This document shows positions 24,129 through 33,221 of a DNA stretch of 64,000 nt, piece by piece. The first letter of the stretch is position 1. Each line of letters starts with the position of its first letter. The notes under the pieces were generated by a model. It ran no database searches and was not told where the DNA came from. It saw only the letters and a list, made by a program, of their open reading frames with translations. The position numbers and the translations under genes are program-made. The stretch comes from Halobacillus naozhouensis (GTDB lineage Bacteria > Bacillota > Bacilli > Bacillales > Halobacillaceae). The stretch is taken from positions 3,968,001-4,032,000 of the forward strand of contig NZ_CP121671.1 in the NCBI RefSeq assembly GCF_029714185.1, in the 5' to 3' direction.

Positions 24129-25877
24129 ATGCAAATTCTAGTAGAAAAAAATGTCCCCTGCACAATGCGGGATGGCACAGTGTTATATTCTGATATATAC
24201 CGCCCTCATGAGGAAGGGGAATTTCCTGTATTACTGACTCGCCTCCCCTACAGTAAAGATTTACCTTTCTACTCCCACCGTTACCTTGATACAAACCGGC
24301 TTGTGGAGAATGGTTACATTGTCATTATTCAAGATGTGAGAGGGCGCTTTCAATCTGAAGGGGAATTTGAACCGTTTATTTACGAAGCACAGGATGGGTA
24401 CGACACGGTTGAGTGGGCAGCATCATTACCTTACTCAATAGGAAAAGTGGGCATGTTCGGTCTTTCCTACTATGGTTTCACACAACTATTAGCTGCAACT
24501 GAACGCCCTCCTAGCTTACACGCCATTTTTCCGGCTCAAACGTTAAGTGACCAAAGGAAAGGAAACTTTTACTATGATGGTGCTTACGGATTGGGACTAT
24601 CAGAAACCTGGGTACTCGAGTCCATCGCACCTGATCTTATAAAAAGAAAATATAATGATCCAGAAGCGTATAACGCGGCAATGAGCAAGTGGGCTAAGTG
24701 TGTAGATCATATCGAAAAGTGGTACCTTCATGCACCAATTAAAAATTGGCCGCCCCTAAAAGAGCTTGGGGTTGCGAAATATTTCTTCGAACAAGTAGAG
24801 CGCGATTTGAATGATGATGACTGGGACAAATCAAGCATCGCCAACCAATATAATCAAATAAATGTCCCTGCCTATCACCTTGGCGGATGGTATGATAGTC
24901 TGCTAGGATCCACAATAGATAATTATATTGAAATGAAAGCAAAAGCGGATGGTCTGAAAGTGGGGGAACAGCAAAGATTAATGATTGGGCCCTGGGCTCA
25001 TGGGGATTTCGGCTCTTTGATTGGGGATAAGAAATTTGGAATCCACGCCTCAGAGGATTGGATCGACTATAAGGAAAACCTAACCGATCTTCATGTCCGC
25101 TGGTTTGATCATTGGCTAAAGGGTAAAGATACACAGATCACTGCAGAAGCACCGGTTAAAATTTTTGTCATGGGGATCAATCAGTGGCGTGATGAGCAGG
25201 AATGGCCGCTCTCACGCACAAACTACGTTCCCTACTATTTCCACAGCAAAGGAGCAGCTAACTCACGTTCTGGGGACGGATACCTCTCCACCATAAAACC
25301 AGATGAGGAACCGTCGGACCACTTTGTCTATGATCCAGAAAATCCTGTCCCATCAAATGGTGGAGGTACATTGCATGATGGAGTGAACACGACGGGGCCG
25401 CGGGACCAGAGAAACATTGAAGATCGAAGTGATGTCTTAGTCTATACATCAGCGGCCCTTAAAGAATCAGTTGAAGTTACAGGCCCTGTCAAAGTCAAAC
25501 TTTGGGCATCAACAGACGCAAAAGATACCGATTTTACCGCCAAGTTAGTAGATGTGTTGCCTGATGGTACAGCTTACAATTTAACCGATGGTATTATTCG
25601 TGCAAGATATCGAAATGGCTATGAACCAGAGGCAGAGTTAAACGGTGAGATCGTACAATATGAAATAGATTTATGGGCAACGAGTAACGTATTTCTTACT
25701 GACCATCGAATAAGGATTGAGATTTCCTCCAGTAATTTTCCGCGCTTTGATGTCAATCTAAATACTGGGCAGACCATGTTGAACAGCAGTGAATGTAACC
25801 CTGCGGATCAAGTGGTTTATCACAGGAAACAATACCCTTCTCACGTCCTCCTGCCAATCATTCCAGCGGGAAAATAG
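24129..25877 (+). CDS. CocE/NonD-family hydrolase
   Basis: 582-residue serine hydrolase of the X-Pro dipeptidyl-peptidase / cocaine-esterase class (S15). The N-terminal alpha/beta-hydrolase part has YIVIIQDVRGRFQSEGEF, catalytic-Ser motif GKVGMFGLSYYGFTQ (about residue 117), and QRLMIGPWAHGDFG with the likely catalytic His. The C-terminal jelly-roll domain (about 370-580) includes LVYTSAALKESVEVTGPVKV. Annotated family members cleave acyl esters or amides or X-Pro peptides; the substrate cannot be told here. ATG 24129 follows AAGGAGGAG. Monocistronic after the opuC terminator. Confidence 0.9.
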   Translation: MQILVEKNVPCTMRDGTVLYSDIYRPHEEGEFPVLLTRLPYSKDLPFYSHRYLDTNRLVENGYIVIIQDVRGRFQSEGEFEPFIYEAQDGYDTVEWAASLPYSIGKVGMFGLSYYGFTQLLAATERPPSLHAIFPAQTLSDQRKGNFYYDGAYGLGLSETWVLESIAPDLIKRKYNDPEAYNAAMSKWAKCVDHIEKWYLHAPIKNWPPLKELGVAKYFFEQVERDLNDDDWDKSSIANQYNQINVPAYHLGGWYDSLLGSTIDNYIEMKAKADGLKVGEQQRLMIGPWAHGDFGSLIGDKKFGIHASEDWIDYKENLTDLHVRWFDHWLKGKDTQITAEAPVKIFVMGINQWRDEQEWPLSRTNYVPYYFHSKGAANSRSGDGYLSTIKPDEEPSDHFVYDPENPVPSNGGGTLHDGVNTTGPRDQRNIEDRSDVLVYTSAALKESVEVTGPVKVKLWASTDAKDTDFTAKLVDVLPDGTAYNLTDGIIRARYRNGYEPEAELNGEIVQYEIDLWATSNVFLTDHRIRIEISSSNFPRFDVNLNTGQTMLNSSECNPADQVVYHRKQYPSHVLLPIIPAGK

Positions 25878-25925
25878 TATGTTGTCACTGTGGGAATGTA
25901 TCAAGTAGCTTTTTCTATGAGCAGC

Positions 25926-25968
25926 AAAAAGGCCCATTAATTCAAAAAAATGGGCCTTTAAGTTTTTT
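25926..25968. terminator. Terminator after the CocE-type hydrolase gene
   Basis: AAAGGCCCATT pairs with AATGGGCCTTT (11 bp), followed by AAGTTTTTT. The A-rich left flank also allows function on the minus strand. Confidence 0.8.
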
Positions 25969-26117
25969 ACCCAGAACTTGTACGTTTAAAATATAGGCCC
26001 TTTGTGGATTAATATGCTCTGTCGCTCGAAAAAATAGTACAGCATTTACGTGCTCTACTATGACAGCTGAGTCAATATCAGAGCCTTTTTATGTTTCAGC
26101 ATGGCTGACTAACCTTT

Positions 26118-27011
26118 TTAATATTGAGACCTCCACAAGTGAAATGCTGCATATGCTCGCCAGTCTCCCCACCGCTCTGACAACTCCTCAACATAGTTAG
26201 TTGTGGGTTTACGATCCAATCCAAGCTGCTTTCTCAGGGCATGATGAATTCCAATGTCTGCTGCAGGAAAAGCTTGAGGTTGAAGCAGGCATCGCAGCAT
26301 TACATATTCGGCGGTCCATACTCCTACACCTCTTAGCTTCATTAATCTGCTTTTCATCTTGTGATAATCCAGTTGTAAGAGTTCCTCTTTCGTTATTTCC
26401 CGGGAAACTATCGCCTTGGCTATCCCTATGACATACTCCGCCTTTCGTGTTGTGAATTGCAGTTTTCTCAAGTCACTTACTTGTAGCGAGGCAATTTTCT
26501 CACTATGAGGGTATAACCAATAGTCCTCACCTTGATACTCCAATCTTTCACCAAAATTCTCTACAAATCTCCTCTTTAATGTATAGGCAAAAGTGAGGTT
26601 GATTTGCTGCCCGATGACTGCCCAGGTTAACGCTTCAAACAGATCCTGAATTCCCACAATTCTTAACCCAGGGTGATTTGATACAAGGTTCTTTAAAATG
26701 GAATCACCTTGTGCCATTTTATAAAAGTCAGCCATATCTCTCTTAAGATCAAACCATTCACTAATATACACGGGGATCAGGTCACATTCTCTCTCTCCCG
26801 GCTTCCCAAAAGGAAACTCAACAATTAAAGACTTTTCTGTACTTCTCATCTTAAGTAGGACTAGAGACTTGTTCACCATGAGAAGCTTTATAATCGATTC
26901 TCCTTCAGCTTTATGTAAAACTTCCTGAGGAGAGCGGTTGAGGTAAACTAAACATTCTTTAAAGCTAAAGTCAGATGCGGTGGGTATTATAAGGTAATGG
27001 CCATTGTGCAT
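26118..27011 (-). CDS. alkA: DNA-3-methyladenine glycosylase II-like
   Basis: Base-excision repair glycosylase removing alkylated purines. 297 residues: an AlkA_N-like N-terminal domain (about 1-110), then the HhH-GPD domain (about 120-290) with EALTWAVIGQQINLTFAYTLKRRF, the helix-hairpin-helix LMKLRGVGVWTAEYVML, and the catalytic Asp in QAFPAADIGIHHALRK. ATG 27011 follows AGGAGG. No ada-type regulator or methyltransferase lies next to it. Confidence 0.88.
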   Translation of the reverse strand: MHNGHYLIIPTASDFSFKECLVYLNRSPQEVLHKAEGESIIKLLMVNKSLVLLKMRSTEKSLIVEFPFGKPGERECDLIPVYISEWFDLKRDMADFYKMAQGDSILKNLVSNHPGLRIVGIQDLFEALTWAVIGQQINLTFAYTLKRRFVENFGERLEYQGEDYWLYPHSEKIASLQVSDLRKLQFTTRKAEYVIGIAKAIVSREITKEELLQLDYHKMKSRLMKLRGVGVWTAEYVMLRCLLQPQAFPAADIGIHHALRKQLGLDRKPTTNYVEELSERWGDWRAYAAFHLWRSQY

Positions 27012-27173
27012 TATAAGCCTCCTAACCAGTTATAATTTGCTTTAGGTTAGGAATATCTTAACATAAGAACGCATCTCGAAGGTGCAGGCTACATCGGGAA
27101 CAAAAATGGACCTCCCTTTTTACCTTAAGCACTGGTCAGGAAGGTCAGGATCTATCTTTTACACCTCAACTCC

Positions 27174-27632
27174 TTAATCAACAACGATGTAGGCTATCAT
27201 TGGTCCATTAGACTGAATATCTGAGTGAGTGGTGCAAATAAGCTTGTATACGCCTTCTTCATCAAACTTTAAATCAACGATCGTTTCTTTCCCTTTCTGG
27301 ACTACCCCTTTAACATCTGTACCCTCAATTCGAAAAGGATGTTCCTTCCCACTCACACCATAAATATTCAATCTGAATGGTTCCCCTTCTGACACATAGA
27401 TCGTTCCCGGGTCCCAACGGTATGCTTCGATTTCTTCCCCATCAGCAGTTTTTGACTTGAACTCCCCTGTCACGAGATGAATAATTCGTGTGTCTGCACT
27501 TGCCGGTTTGGAAAGGGTAGGGACAGCCTCACTCCCCCATAACGAAGTTCCAATGAAAAATGCAAGCGCCATCGCCACCAGTATACCGACAAACACTCCA
27601 ATTTTCCTTTTAGTAATAAATAAAATTTTCAC
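27174..27632 (-). CDS. Membrane-anchored cupredoxin-like protein
   Basis: 152-residue protein. A basic N-terminus and one membrane helix (about residues 10-32) place a cupredoxin domain outside the cell. Likely copper ligands are His in KEHPFRIEG (about 96), and Cys and His in LICTTHSDIQSNGPM (about 132-135), with the following Met as possible axial ligand. This order matches type I copper sites. GTG 27632 follows GGGAGGG. It stands alone, with no oxidase or nitrite reductase gene beside it. A copper-carrying or redox role at the membrane surface is likely; the partner is unknown. Confidence 0.75.
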   Translation of the reverse strand: MKILFITKRKIGVFVGILVAMALAFFIGTSLWGSEAVPTLSKPASADTRIIHLVTGEFKSKTADGEEIEAYRWDPGTIYVSEGEPFRLNIYGVSGKEHPFRIEGTDVKGVVQKGKETIVDLKFDEEGVYKLICTTHSDIQSNGPMIAYIVVD

Positions 27633-27716
27633 AAGTAATCCCTCCCATGGCTTGTTTACTTATGCATATGCAATCAATCCATAGGAACTTGTCTAATTTT
27701 TTCAATGTGAAAAGAA

Positions 27717-27748
27717 AAATCAGCCCCCATCATAAAGGAAGCTGATTT
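27717..27748 (-). terminator. Terminator of the ATP-grasp gene
   Basis: On the minus strand AAATCAGC pairs with GCTGATTT, extendable by G-U pairs, and is followed by TTTCTTTTC. Confidence 0.65.
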
Positions 27749-27799
27749 CATATGTGTTGAAGATTGGCAAATGCTCATGCCGGTGAAACTTTAACTAAA

Positions 27800-28747
27800 T
27801 CATACCTTTTGAATGGTATGAAGCTGTTCACCCAAATACTTAGCAAGTGCGAGCATTCCGTAAACATCCGCTTTGGCCTCAGCATCAGAGTTATAGTTTG
27901 TATTCGTGTTGACATCATAGGTGTAAAGCTGTCCACTTTGGTCCTGAATGGCTTCGATTCCGGCAACTTGGATATCATTTATTTGAAGAAATTCCTCATA
28001 TTGCTCCAAGATCGGATGATGATAACTTTCAAGAATCTCGAACTTAGCTCCACCTGTTTCTTGTTTTCCAGTAGGGCAGTACATATCGTCAATCGTGCAA
28101 GCATCAGCAGGACACAATTCAAATCCCTCAGATGTATCGACTTTAACAGCATATAGAAACTTTCCGCCAACGAATTCATGTCGTACGATATAAGGCTCTG
28201 GTGCTTCTACATACTGCTGAATGAGGGTAACGCCGTCAACTGGATCCTCAAAGGAGTCTCCATAAACATACTCTTTTAATGCTTCGATAGAGTGAAAAAG
28301 TTGAACTCCCTGACCTTTCCCAGCACGATTGTGTTTGGTGATAAAGGGAACTAAGTCCAGCTTTTGGGCTGCTTCAATAATCTGATCCTTGCCAACAGCT
28401 GCGATCGTTTTCGGTGATGTGATACCAGTACCATTCAAAGCCATATACTGGTTCACTTTGCTTACCTCAAGGCGTAGAGCTCTACTACCATTGATAACGG
28501 TCCGATCATGTCGCTCAAGCCATGCCAGAACTGCTTCCGTGAATTCAGGAGCAAAGCGATGGTCCCTCGTATGAGAAGATGCACTTATACGGTTGTAAAA
28601 AATACCTTCTGGAGGCTCGTTAGATAAGTCAATATTTCCTTGGTCCAGATACCATAGCTCAAAAGGTAACTGCAATTCTTTTAATCGCTTCGTTAAATGT
28701 TCCGTCCATTCATCGTTTTCGTGCAATACATAAATTTTATTTTCCAC
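27800..28747 (-). CDS. ATP-grasp ligase-like protein, function unknown
   Basis: 315-residue protein with a RimK/ATP-grasp layout. An N-terminal pre-ATP-grasp region (about 1-100) is followed by a lysine-containing ATP lobe FITKHNRAGKGQGVQLF (about 136-152), TLIQQYVEAPEPYIVRHEFVGGKFLYAVKVDTSEG (about 180-215), and the metal-ligand end LYTYDVNTNTNYN with Asp/Asn/Asn. Members join a carboxylate to an amine or thiol with ATP. The substrate is unknown and no amino-acid- or peptide-related gene is adjacent. GTG 28747 follows AAAGGAG. Confidence 0.75.
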   Translation of the reverse strand: MENKIYVLHENDEWTEHLTKRLKELQLPFELWYLDQGNIDLSNEPPEGIFYNRISASSHTRDHRFAPEFTEAVLAWLERHDRTVINGSRALRLEVSKVNQYMALNGTGITSPKTIAAVGKDQIIEAAQKLDLVPFITKHNRAGKGQGVQLFHSIEALKEYVYGDSFEDPVDGVTLIQQYVEAPEPYIVRHEFVGGKFLYAVKVDTSEGFELCPADACTIDDMYCPTGKQETGGAKFEILESYHHPILEQYEEFLQINDIQVAGIEAIQDQSGQLYTYDVNTNTNYNSDAEAKADVYGMLALAKYLGEQLHTIQKV

Positions 28748-29134
28748 GGATCAAACTCCTTTCCTAGATGCTAAAGGTATTAATGATACTTTGAATATAA
28801 CATATTAAACCGACCTTTTTACCTTGTTATGCTCATAGCTTTTCACGAAAGGAATTAGCAGATAGTAATAGTTACAATTTTGTAAGAACTTAAGAGACAA
28901 AATACGACATAGAATTAGATGCGGTAATGTTTCCTAATTTAGGAGAAAGGGGACATTGGTGAATAAGCATAAACCTCATGTCCAGTAACTGGTGAATTTC
29001 TAGAGTTCACAGAATTATTGAACCAATCTTTCGAATTTAGACGATGAGTAAATCATCAATCATATTGTGACAGTATGGAATGTGATCAAAGGCTCAACAA
29101 AATAAGAATTAAAATCCAGAATGAGGTGAATCAG
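28748..29134. other. Intergenic region without a recognised gene
   Basis: 387 bases between the divergent ATP-grasp and HxlR genes. A good ribosome site (GGAGAAAGGGG, about 28943) precedes only a nine-codon frame. A second plus-strand frame around 28982-29046 reads PVTGEFLEFTELLNQSFEF and then stops, without a start, which may be a relic. Promoters for both flanking genes must lie here, but none stands out. Confidence 0.4.
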
Positions 29135-29512
29135 ATGAAGAAAGCAGGATCAGAAATTGATATTACCCTGGAGGTAGTATGCGGAAAGTGGAAAGGGCTC
29201 ATTTTATGGAAGCTTCTCCACGAGAAAGAAGTGCGTTTCAATGAACTGCGCCGCTCCATTGAAGGCAATATATCACCGAGAATTTTATCACGAGAACTCC
29301 GAAAACTGATGGATGATGGATTAATCGAACGCATTGATTATGGGATTTCCCCTCCAAGAGTAGAATACCGAATTACTACATATGGAAAAACCACATCACC
29401 CTTCCTTAAAATTATGAATGATTGGGGTATGGAGCATAAGCGTTTGAATGCCACCAAAAAGGAAATGGCACAAATCATTAATAAAGATGAACCAGAAGTC
29501 AATCACACTTAA
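29135..29512 (+). CDS. HxlR-family transcriptional regulator
   Basis: 125-residue single-domain winged helix. DITLEVVCGKWKGLILWKLL, the recognition region FNELRRSIEGNISPRILSRELRKLMDDGLIER and the wing SPPRVEYRITTYGKT are the standard HxlR blocks; the usual family Cys near the N-terminus is present in VVCGKW. ATG 29135 follows GAGGTGA; a longer reading from 29075 has no site. HxlR proteins sense formaldehyde, quinones or redox state. No obvious target gene is adjacent on the same strand. Confidence 0.87.
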   Translation: MKKAGSEIDITLEVVCGKWKGLILWKLLHEKEVRFNELRRSIEGNISPRILSRELRKLMDDGLIERIDYGISPPRVEYRITTYGKTTSPFLKIMNDWGMEHKRLNATKKEMAQIINKDEPEVNHT

Positions 29513-29516
29513 GGGG

Positions 29517-29549
29517 GAAGCCCTGATTTTATCCAGGGCTTTCTCTTCT
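29517..29549. terminator. Terminator between HxlR and the convergent oxidoreductase gene
   Basis: AAGCCCTG pairs with CAGGGCTT (8 bp, 8-base loop), followed by TCTCTTCTT. Confidence 0.65.
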
Positions 29550-30535
29550 TAATTTTCATCGGCGGGGTATTTAATCCCCATTTGTCTTCTTGCTTCTTGA
29601 AGAATCTGTGTAGCAATCAGCGTGTTTTTATGAGAGTTGACCGTGGATTGTATTTCACCCTTTTGAACCAGGTTAACAAACTCCGCAAGCTCATAATACA
29701 TCGGCGGATGAGTATTCTGCTCCTCAAGACGATCAACTGACCCATCATTATAGCAAATTTTAATGTTTCCTGGTTCTGAAATATTTGGGATCATTATCAC
29801 CCCTTCTTCTCCTTGAATTTCAGAAGGTGCATAAGAATGATTGATTTTCGAATGAGTGATGACAGCCTCCAACCCTTCATATTCAGCCAGAATACTACCT
29901 TTTCCATCTACACCTGAAGCAAGCCTTACTCCATTTGCTTTGATCGACTTCGGTTCTCCGAACAGCACTACTAGAGGGTACACCCCATACACACCTAAAT
30001 CCATCAAAGATCCATTGGAGAAATCAGGGTTAAATGCATTGAGGACCGTTCCATCTCGATAAGCATCGTAGCGTGAGGAATACTTACAAAAGTTCCCTGT
30101 GAAACGACGTACTGTTCCAATTTTATGTAACTGCTCTCGGATGCTGACAAAGCCTGGCATCAACGTTGATTTTACGGCTTCCATTAAAAGCACGTGATTG
30201 GTTCTCGCCACATCAATCATACGAGCTGCTTCGCGTTGGTTGGAGGCTATAGGTTTTTCACATAAAACATGTTTCCCGTGCTCCATTGCTGTAATCGCCT
30301 GCCCGGCGTGGAATGAGTTTGGACTGGCTACATATATAGCATCGACCTCTTCAGAACCACACATTTCCTCGACTGAGGTAAACGTAAGTTCAGCTCCATA
30401 TTTCCCGGCAAACTCTTTTGCTCGTTCTTCTGTTCTCGAATAGACAGCTTTTAATTCAAAATGTTCCACATGCTGCCCTGCTTCGATCATTGACTCTGTT
30501 ATAAAGTTCGTTCCGATAACGCCAAAACGTATCAT
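29549..30535 (-). CDS. Gfo/Idh/MocA-family oxidoreductase
   Basis: 328-residue NAD(P)-dependent dehydrogenase, probably acting on a sugar or cyclitol. Rossmann start FGVIGTNFITESMIEAG, then VDAIYVASPNSFHAGQAITAMEHGKHVLCEKPIASN with the family EKP motif, and the C-terminal substrate domain with GSLMDLGVYGVYPLV. ATG 30535 follows AAAGGGG with 11-base spacing; a GTG three codons upstream is the alternative. No neighbouring sugar gene gives a substrate. Confidence 0.87.
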   Translation of the reverse strand: MIRFGVIGTNFITESMIEAGQHVEHFELKAVYSRTEERAKEFAGKYGAELTFTSVEEMCGSEEVDAIYVASPNSFHAGQAITAMEHGKHVLCEKPIASNQREAARMIDVARTNHVLLMEAVKSTLMPGFVSIREQLHKIGTVRRFTGNFCKYSSRYDAYRDGTVLNAFNPDFSNGSLMDLGVYGVYPLVVLFGEPKSIKANGVRLASGVDGKGSILAEYEGLEAVITHSKINHSYAPSEIQGEEGVIMIPNISEPGNIKICYNDGSVDRLEEQNTHPPMYYELAEFVNLVQKGEIQSTVNSHKNTLIATQILQEARRQMGIKYPADEN

Positions 30536-30584
30536 ACAGCTCACTACCCCTTTCTCTTATAGTGTAACAGACGATCCTGTTTGC

Positions 30585-31451
30585 TTAGGTCACTTCCTTA
30601 TCCCAACCATGATTATAGAGGAAGGTTGCAACAGCACGTTTGAATTTTGTTTCTTCCTCTACAAAAGGATAATGATTACTATGTTCAAACACCACTAGCT
30701 CGGAGTTTGGAATAAACTCCTTCATTTCAAGAGAATACTCTAATGGACACTGGACGTCATGTTCGCCGCAAGTAATCAGCACAGGTGTCTTAATAAAAGA
30801 TAGTTTCCTGCTGACATCAAAGATGGGAAGCTCCCTAACAAAATAATTCATTCGGACGGCTGACATCTTCTTGTGAATATTTCTGCAAAACAACTCTTCA
30901 TAGCTATCAGGTTTATGCAGGGACAGCCTGGTCCGCTCAACAGTTAACTTTTGCCGCTTGCCCTTCGATAATTCACTACTCTTTAATGCTTCAATGAGGT
31001 TTTGCATGCGCTGAAATTGCGGATGGTTATCATTATAAATACATCCCTCGGAGAACGTCATATATTCCCTTGCTGCTGCCCCTGCAATAACTAGAAAATT
31101 CAAGTGCTCGGAAAATCGAATGCCATATACAACCCCAAGCATCCCGCCGGTAGAATGACCTGCAAACCCCCATTGTTTCAAACTTAACGCTTCCCGAATA
31201 GCCTCCAGGTCAAAAACGGATTCAAGCATACTTAACTGGTAAGGCTCCTCGGCTTTTGCAGAGCCTCCTGACTCACGTAAATTTACTATGTAAACTGTGT
31301 TCGTATCCGTGAACGTTTCTGCAAAATAATCACCTGACTCGTTATATTGCGAGTACAGATGGGTTACACATAAAGGTGGTCCGCTCCCTTGTGTAAACAC
31401 CTCAAATACTCCCCGATTCGTCTTAATCAAATCCCTCTTCCAACCGCTCAC
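30585..31451 (-). CDS. Alpha/beta hydrolase (proline iminopeptidase-like)
   Basis: 288-residue hydrolase. GSGPPLCVTHLY lies at the oxyanion-hole position, YIVNLRESGGSAKAEEPYQLSM matches the RGxGxS block of prolyl iminopeptidases, the nucleophile elbow is GFAGHSTGGMLGVVYG (catalytic Ser about residue 105), and TCGEHDVQCPLEYS plus EHSNHYPFVEE supply Asp and His. GTG 31451 follows GAGGGA; the longer frame has no site. The substrate is unknown. The SGNH gene downstream on the same strand ends with its own terminator. Confidence 0.82.
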   Translation of the reverse strand: MSGWKRDLIKTNRGVFEVFTQGSGPPLCVTHLYSQYNESGDYFAETFTDTNTVYIVNLRESGGSAKAEEPYQLSMLESVFDLEAIREALSLKQWGFAGHSTGGMLGVVYGIRFSEHLNFLVIAGAAAREYMTFSEGCIYNDNHPQFQRMQNLIEALKSSELSKGKRQKLTVERTRLSLHKPDSYEELFCRNIHKKMSAVRMNYFVRELPIFDVSRKLSFIKTPVLITCGEHDVQCPLEYSLEMKEFIPNSELVVFEHSNHYPFVEEETKFKRAVATFLYNHGWDKEVT

Positions 31452-31516
31452 AAGCCATCCCTCTTTCCTCTGGTTTATCCTATATTTCGATACCCCCCTT
31501 ATAAAAACCTCCCCTA

Positions 31517-31549
31517 ACCAAAAAGCCCGCACATCGTGTGCAGGCTTTA
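31517..31549 (-). terminator. Terminator of the SGNH hydrolase gene
   Basis: AAAGCCTGCACA pairs with TGTGCGGGCTTT (minus strand, one G-U pair), followed by TTGG after a short T-run. It overlaps the stop codon. Confidence 0.75.
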
Positions 31550-32257
31550 ATCTTCAATAAGCTTCAGTCCTATTTCTGCTAACACAACCTGACCTTTTCG
31601 AGTAGGATGAACATCACCCTTTATAATATATTCAGGATGCCCTTTAAAAGCTTTATATGCATTCGCCATTTCAACATTAGTAAAACGACTTAACAGTTCA
31701 ATGAGAGAGCTATATTGTGCATTAATATAGCTTAGCGGGGCTTCCAGCTTGTCACCCGCTTCAGGGTAAGGATTATAAATGTTATAAACAATGATATCAC
31801 CCTGTGTTAATCGTTCCAGCTCGATAACAGTTGAATAAACATTAAAGATTAGATCGCGGACCACAAGAGCTACTTCCTCCATTTTTATTCCCTTAAGACC
31901 TTTATTTTCTTTCAAAAGGTTCAAAAGGTCATTTCCCCCTATACTTACCACAACATAATCAGCATGTTTGATCGTATTGCGAAACCTATCGTTTGTCCGA
32001 ACGGCTTTAAGCAGCTCAGATGACGTCATTCCTGGGATACCAAGGTTAGTTACCTCTAGACCGGCTTCCTCACCCATGATGTAAGGAAATGCCTCACCTG
32101 AAGGCAAGGTGTTATCATTCGTTAAATTATACCCATAGGGAATGGAGTCCCCGATTGCGACAAGCTGTTCTGACTCCCTTGCATAGATGTGGTGAGGAGC
32201 AAGCACAGCTCCAAAAAACAGAAAGACTATGCAAAAAAGGGTCGATAATTTTTTCAA
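31547..32257 (-). CDS. Secreted SGNH/GDSL-type esterase
   Basis: 236-residue exported hydrolase. A signal peptide (MKKLSTLFCIVFLFFGAV...HHIYA) is followed by block I VAIGDSIPYGYNL with the catalytic Ser, block II LGIPGMTSSELL, block III SIGGNDLLNLL and block V GDVHPTRKGQVVLAE with Asp and His. This layout fits the YpmR/GDSL family of Bacillaceae lipases. TTG 32257 follows AAGGGGTGA. The substrate may be an acyl ester of lipid or cell wall; not shown. Confidence 0.87.
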   Translation of the reverse strand: MKKLSTLFCIVFLFFGAVLAPHHIYARESEQLVAIGDSIPYGYNLTNDNTLPSGEAFPYIMGEEAGLEVTNLGIPGMTSSELLKAVRTNDRFRNTIKHADYVVVSIGGNDLLNLLKENKGLKGIKMEEVALVVRDLIFNVYSTVIELERLTQGDIIVYNIYNPYPEAGDKLEAPLSYINAQYSSLIELLSRFTNVEMANAYKAFKGHPEYIIKGDVHPTRKGQVVLAEIGLKLIED

Positions 32258-32362
32258 AATCAGTCACCCCTTCACCACGGATTATTATATAATCCTGCTT
32301 ACTGCTCAGTATTCCAGAAATGAAGAAAATCACTCATGTAAAAACCATCCTTTATTTTCCGT

Positions 32363-32391
32363 AAAAAAGACGCCAAAATAATTCGGCGCCT
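32363..32391 (-). terminator. Terminator after the CAP-domain gene
   Basis: GGCGCCGAA pairs with TTGGCGTC with a G-U pair and is followed by TTTTTT on the minus strand. Confidence 0.6.
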
Positions 32392-32397
32392 CCATGT

Positions 32398-33084
32398 TTA
32401 TTTACTTATAAAGAGTTGGGTCCAGTGCTGGCCATCTTTCGTATAACCGACACCAATTTGGGTTACTTGCTCATTCATAATATTTTTACGATGGCCTGGA
32501 CTATCTAACCAATCCTGAACCACCTCATTGGGAGTCTGCTGGCCAACTGCAATGTTTTCTGCAGCATAACTAAACTCTATGCCGAATTGTTTCAACATTT
32601 GAACAGGATTGCCATAAGTCGGGGAGGTGTGGGCAAAGTAATCGTTTTTTGCCATGTCAGTTGATTTTTTCCGGGCAACCTTGGATAATTCACTGTTTAT
32701 CTTGAGAGGCTTCAAGCCGTTCTTTTTGCGGGCCTGGTTGGTTAATTGAACCACTTGTTCCTGAAAAGAACCTGTTACCTCGTCAACACGTTGGTCATTT
32801 GTTCCGGTATCATCACCATCTGCCTCGAAACGATCAGAATTTGGTGCATCGTTATTATGGTTTTCCATAGGCAGACCAGGATCTGTGCCTTCGAAAGGAA
32901 TATTAGCACTAAAGCGATTTTGCTCTCGTTCCAACTCCACTTTTTCGCGCTGTTCTGGGCCATATTCTACCTGATTATAATCATAAGACTCGCGTTCCAA
33001 AGCTCCCTCGTCCCCTGCACCACATGCTGCAAGGACCGCCATGATCACAGCGGTGTAAACAAGCAAAAATAAAGACTTTCTCAT
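32398..33084 (-). CDS. CAP-domain (SCP/PR1-like) lipoprotein
   Basis: 228-residue surface protein like B. subtilis YkwD. The signal peptide ends in the lipobox VLAACG (Cys about 21). An acidic linker rich in Asp/Glu/Asn (about 25-105) suits a halophile. The CAP domain follows (about 108-228): VVQLTNQARKKNGLKPL, YFAHTSPTYGNPVQML, AAENIAVGQQTPNEVVQDWLDSPGHRKNIMNE with the conserved His and Glu, and IGVGYTKDGQHWTQLF. ATG 33084 follows AAGGAGG. The role of bacterial CAP proteins is unclear; some are linked to spores or the envelope. Confidence 0.88.
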   Translation of the reverse strand: MRKSLFLLVYTAVIMAVLAACGAGDEGALERESYDYNQVEYGPEQREKVELEREQNRFSANIPFEGTDPGLPMENHNNDAPNSDRFEADGDDTGTNDQRVDEVTGSFQEQVVQLTNQARKKNGLKPLKINSELSKVARKKSTDMAKNDYFAHTSPTYGNPVQMLKQFGIEFSYAAENIAVGQQTPNEVVQDWLDSPGHRKNIMNEQVTQIGVGYTKDGQHWTQLFISK

Positions 33085-33188
33085 CTTTCATCCTCCTTAA
33101 GGAATTGATCATCATTACTATTTGCAACGATTAAAAAAATATCCTTAAAAGTCAGAAGAGGAAAGTCATGAAAAGAGAACACAGAAAT

Positions 33189-33215
33189 ATCCTGGCGCTA
33201 GCATAGCACCAGGAT
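33189..33215 (-). terminator. Hairpin after the aldehyde dehydrogenase gene
   Basis: ATCCTGGTGC pairs with GCGCCAGGAT (one G-U pair). The following T-run is weak, so termination may be partial. Confidence 0.5.
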
Positions 33216-33221
33216 CCATTA

